Origin: Lepidodermella squamata
Lineage: Eukaryota > Gastrotricha
Assembly: GCA_047495785.1 (NCBI GenBank)
Contig: JBLDXI010000011.1
Location: forward strand, 434,001 to 498,000
Length of the DNA: 64,000 bases
Direction: 5' to 3'
Shown here: piece by piece, positions 55,409 to 64,000 of the stretch
Layout of the letters: each line of letters begins with the position of its first letter
Position numbering within the stretch: position 1 is the stretch's first letter
Notes under the pieces: model-generated
The model's input: the letters and a program-made list of their open reading frames with translations, nothing else
Told to the model about the DNA's origin: nothing
Database searches by the model: none
Translations under genes and position numbers: made by a program

Positions 55409-55514
55409 AGTTACCGTAGTTACCGAAATACAAGCCTGGGCGGCACTACAAAGAACATCAAAGTACCGACAAAAGGGGTACCGCCTAGGCTTGTATTTCG
55501 GTAACTACGGTAGT
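55409..55514. mobile_element. Miniature element, CCGTAGTTACC family, short copy
   Basis: About 106 bp with the same inverted ends as the element at 54085 plus a subterminal pair (CAAGCCTGGGCGG and its near-complement). The flanks (AGTT on both sides if the element starts at ACCG) may be a 4-bp duplication. Confidence 0.6.
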
Positions 55515-55762
55515 TATTGCCAGCCCGAGTTGCGGAACGGCAAAACGGAACAGAAATATTCCAAATTTGCACTACAAGGAATCATTGTTCACTGATGTTA
55601 AAATTTCGCGATACCCCACCTTTCACTAGTTGGGTAATATGGCTGCACATTTTGTTAGTTTCGATTTTTAGTTAAGGTTTTTAATAATGTTGTATATCAC
55701 AGAGAAAGACAAGGCTCACAAATCCACTGCACATGTCTTTCCCATGGTATGCTATCATCGCA

Positions 55763-56805
55763 TCACGCAGTAAAACACTTATCAATAAGCAAGCCATAAG
55801 CCCTGCTGGTGCCATACTTGAGAGCCACCGTCATCAGCGCGCAGCACGCTGCGTAAGAGTCAGCGCTGTAGGCACCAGGCGGCTTGGAGGGCTAGAAGCG
55901 AAAACACAGACGATTGGAATTAGCAAACATTTCAGTCTGAAAGCTACCCCGGAGATGACAGTAGTGAACGCGGGTCCTTCTGAGGTATATGGAAAGCGGT
56001 AACATGCTGACGTTGGAGTTCCGTCAGATGATAGCGCTGTTATTTTGTATGCTTTGTCAGTGTCGACCTTTCCAATACACGCCATTATAGGTGCGGAGCC
56101 AGGAACAGGAACACTCTCGTATACCAGCGAAAAAGATCCCTTCGCGGCATTGCAACAGTCAGCAAAAGAGCTGAAAGTATTTGGCGAGGCAGGGGATTGC
56201 TAAAATGAATTAATAGGTGTTCAAGTCACATCAGTTCTCAATCATTCTTACGGCTGTTCCATCTGTGAGAAGCGAGTTGCATGCGCCAGCATTCGCTGTG
56301 CAGAAGGGGAGATTAGTTTTTGAGACCGTTGAATCTCCCACCGTCTTGGTTACCACGCACAAATTGTAGGTTGGCTGATGGTAGTATACGGTGAAAATTC
56401 ACATGCTGGAATGAAAATCGGTCAACTTACAGGGCTCACAGGGCTCGCGCAAGATTGCCCACCCGGGCATTGCGTTGCCGCCTTATCGATGCAATTTTTG
56501 GCTGAAACATCGCAAACATTGGCCGTTGGCGTGCAGGTTTTCGTTACGGTGTCACAAGTGTTGGCGGCTACACTTTTACTCAGACAGCTGTTTGCTGTAG
56601 CATCACAGACGTTCGCCGATGCAACACAGGACGACCCAGAGTTGCAGGGGTTGGTCGTTGTATAACAGGCCTGGCCATTCGGGCAAGTTCCAGGCGAATC
56701 CGTGACCGTTGCCGATCTCGGGCATGGCGTTGTGCTCGCTGCAGGGCAGGCAGTGGCAGTGGCGAAAACAGCAGCAAGGAGCACGGCGAACACCGAGGTT
56801 TCCAT
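55763..56805 (-). CDS. Secreted cysteine-rich repeat protein, copy 3
   Basis: Exons on the minus strand are 56805-56431, 56374-56252, 56199-55948 and 55891-55763 (introns 52-56 bp, phase 0), giving 292 residues. The first 70 or so residues are identical to copy 1, including the signal peptide and CPNGQACYTTTNPC. Only one full 28-residue unit remains. The exon 2-4 module is kept (PTYNLCVVTK, FCTANAGACNSLL, FADCCNAAKG, CYRFPYT, AACCAL). TATTTAAG lies at 56874-56867 and the upstream 150 bp are almost identical to copy 1, so the two copies separated or were converted recently. Function unknown. Confidence 0.8.
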
Positions 56806-57686
56806 GATGAGTTGAAATAATTCTGAAGAAATGAAAACAGTGGCGAAAACAACCGCCGCTTCAGCTCTTAAATACCATCAATTTTTTGCCTCCGAGATTG
56901 GACCTTGGCATGTCCCCGTTCGCACTCGCATCAGGTGTTGCCAAAACAACGGGACGGCCGCTACACCTGGTCGCGTTCGGAGGCGTCGTTGAGAAAATTA
57001 CGTGGATAATACACAGCATGGCCTAGCTAATGATCGTCAAATCTGCGCGCACCGGCGTAAACCAATTAATATCATGTATAACGCATCCATGGCCCTACAT
57101 TCGGGTGCTTATTTTCTTGTGTGAAAAGTAGGAGAAATGCAAGTGGAATAAATACGGCGTAAAATGCCGTTCAGAAGTAGAATAGCGCAGTTTAGGTGGC
57201 TGTCATGCCGTGTTTGCCGCGCATGACATTAGCTTGGATATCTTCTCAACGTATCTACATTTTTTTCTTTAGAAACACCCGGTGTAGAAAATCGTCACTG
57301 ATGGCAGCTGGTGCATGGGACTAATAGCAGTTTGGAGTCGACACTGCTTAACAAACACACACAAGGCCTTGGCTGCATTCTCCCATTACATTCATTTGTT
57401 AAGGTGGACACGGCTCTTGGGGAATCATCTAAGTGATATTGCTATGCAACGAATAATAGCAGGAGTAATAACTCGACACTGCTTAACAAACACACACGAA
57501 AGCCATCTGATCGAGGCAAAAAATAAGATATTGAAGGTGGACACGACAGTTAGCGAATCAACTGCTTAATCGCGCAAAATGCGTAATCGTTTTATATTAC
57601 GAAATAAATGCTGAAAATACGTTACATTTTCTACGCCTTTCAGTCTCGAAACTCATAAAATTAGCTGTTGATTTTTCTCCGAAATA

Positions 57687-57734
57687 CAGGGTGGCCAAAT
57701 AATTCCGCAAAGCGGAAATTGTTTGGCCACCGTG
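57687..57734. repeat. 48-bp palindrome
   Basis: CAGGGTGGCCAAA and CCGC on the left face their near-complements on the right around a 3-base centre, forming a 22-bp stem. CAGGGTGGCC also starts a stretch at 47702. This may be a pair of fused transposon ends. Confidence 0.6.
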
Positions 57735-58260
57735 TAGCTGGAATAAAAAAGGACTCGTTTGACTTCCGAGTTTGTGCATGCTAAAATTATTTATTCAAAA
57801 ATATGGCTGGAAGTAGAAATTCATCTCGCAATAAAATCGCCAAATTCCAGAGAAATGAGCAACAATTCAAATCAAGAAATGAGCAGTCGATTCAACACAC
57901 GAATTAGAAAAATCAGAAACATAACAGAATCGTCAAATCTGTCGTGAACATATCTCGGCGATTTTTTACTTTTTTCTGCCATCATTTTTCGCGCTTGATC
58001 GCACGCCAAGAAAACGCCGGGTTACAACCCTGAAAAATTATGTTTAAAATCCGAAGAGGTGTTATAGTACAATTGAACTCACGGGATGAATAACACGGCA
58101 ACCAAGGAGACTATGAGCCTATCTGCGAATGAATGAAAATACATCAATTCAATTAAACAAAATATCAAAACGATTTTATAACGGGGGGGAGGGGGGTGAT
58201 TGTCGCTTTGGGACACATTTCAGAAATTGAGGAGTAAATGTTCGAGAAACACGTTTTGTC

Positions 58261-60480
58261 CAAAGGTAATATATATATATATATATATATATACCTCGCT
58301 ACGGTAGTTTTTAATAATGATAAAAAATTAATCAAGTTCAAAGGGTCTTGATTTCGATAAATTGATACCGTCAAATGGGTATCAAATGGATACCGTCACT
58401 AGCCATATCTCAAGATGAAGACCCCTTGAGTGGGATACCGTTGAAAGCCCAAGAAAAGACCAACTATGGAATACCTTGAACATACTTTAGCCCTTCAGAA
58501 TGCCTAGTGATTAAACACAGGTAAAGTTGGGCGAAAAATACAGTTTTCGGCAGAATTTAGATGACTTGAGAAGTCGAACAGGTGTGATCAAAATGAAATA
58601 TCCTTGCCATTTCCGAGCAGCCCCCGGCAGACGCTATCCAGCGGTACCCCACTGGAGAGGTATCCGCCTTTCCACCTGCGGTTTGATAGGGCAAAGTCAC
58701 CCCATCTGCATCTAAACCGTAATCAGGGTCACATTGCCACACTTCCACGTCAGTTATAAAGTTAAAAAAAGCCCAAATACAACGGTTCCAAAATGTATAT
58801 AATTTAATTCTCCATCATCAGGGCTTTCCAATGACATCCTACTTGACATGTATTATGCGTGAGAAAATGAAATCGTGGGTGATCTAAACACGATCGCAAA
58901 AACCTATGGCAATGTCGCCCCACTGATATCAGCAGTAATCGGTTGACCAATGTTGAACATCCATGGCTCTCGAATGAAGTTCATGGGCATTTCCTGGGCA
59001 AGAGAAGGGCGGTTACTAGCAGTTGGGTTACTAGTGGAACAAATACAGCGTAAAATGCTGTTCAAAAGTGTAGTTTTGGTGGCTGCCAGGCCAGCTTGGC
59101 CGCGCACGCCGAACATTAGCTTGGATATCTTCTCAACGTATCTAAACCTTTTTGCTTTAGAGAAAAGCAACGTGAACGTAAACAACCCGGTGTTGATACT
59201 CACCACTGATATGCAGCTGGCAGCTCAAATAACAGCCCCCTCGAATAATAGCTCTAAAAATTCCAAAAATACTGGGTCCAAAGGTTAGCATGCCCCGAAT
59301 AATCGGAAAGCAGGTTTAAGTCTGGAAAAGCATCTCGCCTGAAATGATCAGGAATGGCTATTCCGACAGCGGAATCAACCTGGCAAGCCCGAGGGAGCTG
59401 GTCATGTCAACTGATGTGCTTGATTCGAAAATTCAAGAAAAACAGAACTGATGAATCGAATGATTTTAACAGAGAAAATTCCAAGGAAGAGATGTAAATC
59501 AGAAATCCCGGGTACCATGCATGTGTATGAGATTCGGTGCTTAATCTCTGGTAGATGACAGGCTATTAGAACGAGGCTCTGATATGAAGTTTGAATGAGC
59601 ATCTGTGAACATTTCACACTTTCTCATCAAAAACAAAGGTACAGATCGGAAACTAGCGATCTTCCTATAGTAAATAAATTCACACCAAAACGTGAAAAAG
59701 TGGGCACGCGACCTTCATTTTTATTCACTCATCCGCCCATAGTAATTTTTCCGATTTTTAATTATTTTCTAAAATTCCCAGAGACAATCTTTCATTTCCC
59801 AAAAATTGCATACAGATTTACCAGAATAATAGAAGCGCTCCTCTATCGAACGAGTCCCTTCTCATGAGATGGTTTTTTTCTAAATTAATTAAAATGTTCT
59901 TAAACTTGGTCACTTTTACGAAAAATTGCCATTTCAAGAGTCTTTCAGGACGGTAAAATTTTTCATTTTAAGCCGAAAAATTCCGAGAAAAATACTATAT
60001 CTTATTTGATTTTTGCTCTATCCAACGATACAAAAACTTGAGCGAATCAGATTTTTTTTGAATTTCGAAAAATATAAAATAGCTCACTTCGAATATCAAT
60101 TTCCTGATTTTAATATACGTTGGAAGTCAAAATCACGGAACAACCAATGCTTATCTAAAACTTCAATTCAAGTTTTGTCAAACTCCAACTGAAAAGGTAT
60201 TAAACGATGTAAAACTGAAATCAGCAACCTAAGCAAACAATTGTTTCAAAAATTTGGCTATTTATCCTTCGGATGAGACCATTTTTGCTGGACATTAGCA
60301 AACATTTTGTTAAATCCCAACTTATTGGCTTCGAAAGACCTTTCGCCGCAACGGGCCTCGCCGGGAAAATCAGGGTTCGAGAACCACGAAGTAACGAAAC
60401 GCATCAGCATATTTTAAAATCATAACTTCATCAAAGTGGAAAAAGGAAAAACTGGCGATGATAAAGGGTCCTCCTGTTAA
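58261..60480. other. Intergenic, no gene recognised
   Basis: It contains an AT microsatellite at about 58268-58293 and the block fragment at about 59035-59230. Short reading frames show no domain. Confidence 0.5.
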
Positions 60481-61019
60481 TTTTTTAAATATTTTTCCGG
60501 TCAGTTTTACTCGCACGAATATTGGGAACAAAAAGATGGCAAAAATAATTCCTCATTTTCAGAAAAAATTTAAGAGAATTTAAGAAATGGAATATCTTTC
60601 AGCGGAACCAAATTGCTGTCAGCGGAACCAGCGGTTTTAGACTTTTCCAGTGGCCTGAAATCGCATCTCGAATATTTATTGCAGGTCAAGATTGGCCGCA
60701 ATAATTCTAGAAAACTGACCAGTGAATTCAGCGCAGAATTCCCTATAAGACGCAGTGTTCAATTCAGAATTCAGGCTTGGCGTAAAATTCTTGGAAATAT
60801 TCAAAAATGACCCTTATTTCGAATTTGGCTCCGCAAAAAGCACATTTGGTTCCGATACAGCGGATTTGGTTCCGCTCACCGTAAATTTGGTTCCGCTAAA
60901 AGATATTCCATTTCTTAAATTCTCTTAAATTTTTTCTGAAAATGAGGAATTATTTTTGCCATCTTTCTGTTCCCAATATTCGTGCGAGTAAAACTGACCG
61001 GAAAAATATTAAAAAAATT
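60481..61019. mobile_element. Foldback element with about 125-bp arms
   Basis: 60481-60605 and 60894-61019 are near-perfect inverted copies. The loop of about 290 bp contains several copies of TTTGGTTCCGCT on either strand. No protein is encoded and no target duplication is evident. Confidence 0.7.
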
Positions 61020-61620
61020 CGAAATACCGATCGAGAACGGTAATCAAGCATTTCATCTATGATGTGGAATGCTCTCGTCAAGCCGTTTTAAAGGTTTCGA
61101 ATTTTTGAACGAAATTTGCAAATTTCAAAAAATTCAAAACCTTTGGGACACGCTGAAGAATAGGATTCTATTTTGGGATTAAAAAATTGCTGCGAAAATT
61201 AAATTACGCTCTCACTAAATAATCTTATTTTTACAACCTATTCTCTTCACAATTTTATTGTTCATTTAAATGCTACGAGGATAAAAACTGAATTCGTCAA
61301 GAGAAAATCCGAGAAAAATCACGTAATAAGGACATTTTAACCTAAAAACCTTGTTAGTCCGGATTTGACAATAAATTGTGCATGCCTAGTCCTCACTTCC
61401 GATGTTCTCGGCTTAATATTTTCGACTTGCATGCGAACGTTACACAGAGCTTTGAGCGCGAAATTTTCAAATTAAACTTGAAAATCCCAAAAAAATTGTT
61501 TGCAAATTTTCAATTTTTTTAGGAAATGCGAAAAATAAGGAAATCGTTTGAAAATTTGAGATTAAAAAATTAAAAGTATTCAATTTGTCAATTCTAGCTT
61601 CATATTTTTCTTTAGGATTT

Positions 61621-63421
61621 TTAGCTTGCCTTAGCGTCGACGAAGCCGGACGGGACGGCGTTCGCGGCCAAAATGGTGTAGCGCTGCTTGAAGTCGGGGT
61701 AGGTCATGCGGTTGGCCTTGCGGCAAATACGGATGCCCTCGAGCACACCGTTGCACTTGCGTTGGTTCAGCACCAAGTCGATGTACCACGACTGCTTCAT
61801 TTCATTCGAGATGAGGCAACGCGCCAAGTGGGGATGCTGCATTAAAAAATCAAAGAAAAAATGCAAAATGAATTCGAAAAGTGGGAGAAATAATCGAAAA
61901 ATAACAACGAAAATTTGAAATTATCAGTAACCTATAAAACTAAAAGGCTTGCCATCCAAGAGAAGCAGAAATTAATAAAAAATTCAATTGTGACTGTAAA
62001 TTCAAGTAAAATTCAGGCAAAAAATCTGAAAGAAAGCTGAAAGATGAGATTGAATGAGAATTGCATGCAAGCTTTAAACAGATATCATAAGAGCTTGATT
62101 AGAGTAGCTAAGCTATTTTTCGAAACTCACCTTTTTCGAAAACCAACAATTTTAATAAATTTTCAAATTTAAGGTTTTTTCAAAAATGTTGAAAACTGAC
62201 CCTCGGGCTCGTTCGGAAAGAAGATTGGGACGAGGGTGTCCTTGGAAGACGACATGACTTCGATGGTGCAGGCTTGGATCGGATCAGCTGGGAGTGAGGT
62301 TCCTTGTCCTTTTTCTTGGCCTCGCCCGACGACTTGCACAGATGGTTCTGGTACAGCTTCTCGACGAACGACTTGTCGGAACCTAACAGGAATTTTAAAA
62401 ATTAGAAATTAATTTGGGAAAATTAAATTCGACTTCAAAACAAAGTTTTCGCAAAACGAGAAAGCAACTCGAGTTCCTCAAATCTATTGTCTCCAAAACC
62501 TCCGTGGAAATAAAATTTGAAATTCGATTATTTGAAAAAATTGAAACATTTTACATTTAAAAAAAAAATTTCAACGGGATTTCAGTTTTAACACGAGTTA
62601 CGATTCTCTGTAGCCAGTTGAATTTTAACTGAATTTTGGTTAATTTTCGGATCAGATCAGTTGATTTAATTTTCAAAATTCGAATTAAAATTTTATAAAA
62701 GCCTTAAGAAGTCTGGCTTTTAGCCAACGGGGAGATTTTACCAGGCACCCTATTTTGATATTTTGACAAGTCAGCGAGAATTTTGAAATTTTCACATTTG
62801 AAAAAATTGAAATAGTAATTTTTCAATTATTGATGATTCAAAATTCCGATTTCTTTTAGGTTCATGAGCCCTAATGAACCAAGTAAGTTGTTTCAAATAG
62901 GACCAACTTCTAACTTTCGAAGCTCAAATCGAATGAAGCCGCCCATTGCTCGAGTGAGTTAATTCAGATTATTTCAAAAATTCAAGTTAAATTTCCTCGC
63001 CACTGTTTCAGATTCGAATACCGTGAGAACTTCGATTTACCCATGGGTACTCATAAAAAAGGAAACCTTCCTGAAACCGTATCGGAACCAATGAAATGAA
63101 GGTCAATGAGACACCTTTTCGTTTCGATTCCTTATCCTTTGATTCATCGAGTCCCCAAAAAGTTGTTAAGCTGCTCAAATACTCGAAATTTCGTTCAAAC
63201 AAGCGAAAATTTTTGAATTGTTTTCCAGTTTTTCAATGCCCAAATTTCCCCAAGTTGGAATTCATTTTCTCCCAATATTTTTTCATTTTTTTAATTAAAA
63301 ATTTCAAGGCTAATGGTAAACTGACCTGCGACTTGTTGACCCACTCGTTGCCGACCTTGATCTTGGGCTTGATCGAAGTACTTGATCGAACCGGCGGCGT
63401 TGATGCTCGTCCTTGAACTGC
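61621..63421 (-). pseudogene. Myosin heavy chain head, decayed fragments
   Basis: Three collinear minus-strand pieces match the muscle myosin motor domain. Near 63421-63320: MKFKQF and KPKIKVGNEWVNKSQ. Near 62385-62220: SDKSFVEKLYQNHL, then in a different frame SSKDTLVPIF. At 61839-61624: [33 protein letters not shown], then a stop after VDAKAS. Each piece has internal deletions: most of the region between MKFKQ and KVGNE, the HYAG segment, and GFP of RKGFPNR. The frame also shifts within the second piece. ATP-binding exons are not seen. It is read as a pseudogene; a badly sequenced real gene is the alternative. Confidence 0.75.
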
Positions 63422-64000
63422 TTGAACTTCATATCAGTGAAGCCGATCACTGTTCAACGCAAATAGTGGAAAATTTAAAATATTTTCAAAAACGTGTCAA
63501 TTTTCAAAAACTCGAAAAACGTGTATAAATCCCAAATTGAAAAACAGCCTCGAAATCAGCTCGACGAGCAGAAGGCGTTAGGCTATTACAATTTCAAAAC
63601 ATTCGTTAATTTCCGAGATAAATGAGAAACAGAGTCACATCTCCTAGCCAGAAAAATGCAAGAAATCACGAGAAAACTAATCAAGCATGTCACTTGTCAA
63701 AGGGATGTAAGAAGTCAGGAGAAATTTGGTCCAACCGGGTGAAATTTCGAAATTTGTTCAACCAGTTAGCATCGGGGTTTTCCGGGTTTTCTCCGGCAAA
63801 TTTTTTCAATTTTTTGGTGAAATCGCGGATAACGAATGGAATACTCTCCATGTAGGTTCAATGCCGAAAAATTCGTCGAAAATATATATGAAAAATATAA
63901 AAAAAGTTGCGCAAATTCTTGGTAAATCGCGTAGAATTTCTGCGTAATTTCTTCAAGTGAAAGAAAAATCGAAGAATATGCATTTTTGGGCTTTTTTGGG
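63422..64000. other. No gene recognised
   Basis: AT-rich sequence up to the window edge. More myosin-like exons could lie beyond the edge. Confidence 0.4.

Larger units (their letters stand above)
55515..58260. repeat. Duplicated block, copy III
   Basis: This is paralogous to the blocks at 38355 and 49400. It carries copy 3 of the cysteine-rich gene and shared downstream sequence. A further fragment of the block is at about 59035-59230 (around CATTAGCTTGGATATCTTCT). Boundaries are approximate. Confidence 0.6.

Noticed and set aside
1-64000. CRISPR arrays, bacterial operons, rRNA genes
   Set aside because: No direct-repeat/spacer arrays, ribosome-binding-site gene strings or rRNA-like sequence were seen; gene structure is eukaryotic.

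Overview
The window looks like animal nuclear DNA. It carries class C and Cys-loop receptors, a CBP-type TAZ1/KIX protein, S1-protease, LamG and ankyrin proteins and myosin head remnants, all split by very short GT-AG introns (mostly 47-60 nt) that I placed by hand from reading-frame continuity. TTAGGG-type interstitial repeats, CR1-like and RTE-like LINEs, a Harbinger element and many hAT-type miniature elements fit a small-genome invertebrate. The myosin fragment reads as protostome-like, but I cannot name the phylum.

Layout. 1-20 kb: a tandem family of short-loop Cys-loop receptor subunits (3' tip of one copy at 2-64, a decayed copy at 2076-3954, apparently intact copies at 15688-17054 and 18014-19711). 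Between them lie a secreted protein with two LamG-like domains and a catalytically dead trypsin domain (6274-8540), a divergent Wee1/Myt1-like kinase (about 9537-12147) and a TAZ1-KIX-RING fusion protein (about 13768-14757). 20.7-22 kb: an 11-repeat ankyrin protein. 22-27.5 kb: a hAT miniature element, a foldback element and an intact CR1-like LINE that abuts an orphan Cys-loop M4 fragment. 27.6-31.4 kb: a six-exon GABA-B-like receptor on the minus strand. 32-33 kb: a second ankyrin gene. 36-38 kb: a two-LamG, single-pass membrane protein.

38-59 kb is built from copies of one block that carries a secreted cysteine-rich gene with a variable number of 28-residue repeats. There are three intact genes on the minus strand and two relics. 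A hAT element at 42104-42857 can be compared with its paralogous empty site at 53455-53462. Between the first two blocks sits a probable Harbinger transposon: an intact transposase, an RTE LINE nested inside with target duplications, and a Myb/SANT gene with a nonsense codon. 60-64 kb is AT-rich and holds a foldback element and decayed myosin heavy-chain exons.

The Cys-loop subunits, the GABA-B-like receptor and the secreted LamG and cysteine-rich proteins suggest loci under lineage-specific expansion for signalling and secretion. The most unusual gene is the TAZ1-KIX-RING fusion, which joins two transcription-factor docking modules of CBP/p300 to a ubiquitin-ligase RING. Exon models are read by eye and have not been tested against transcripts.
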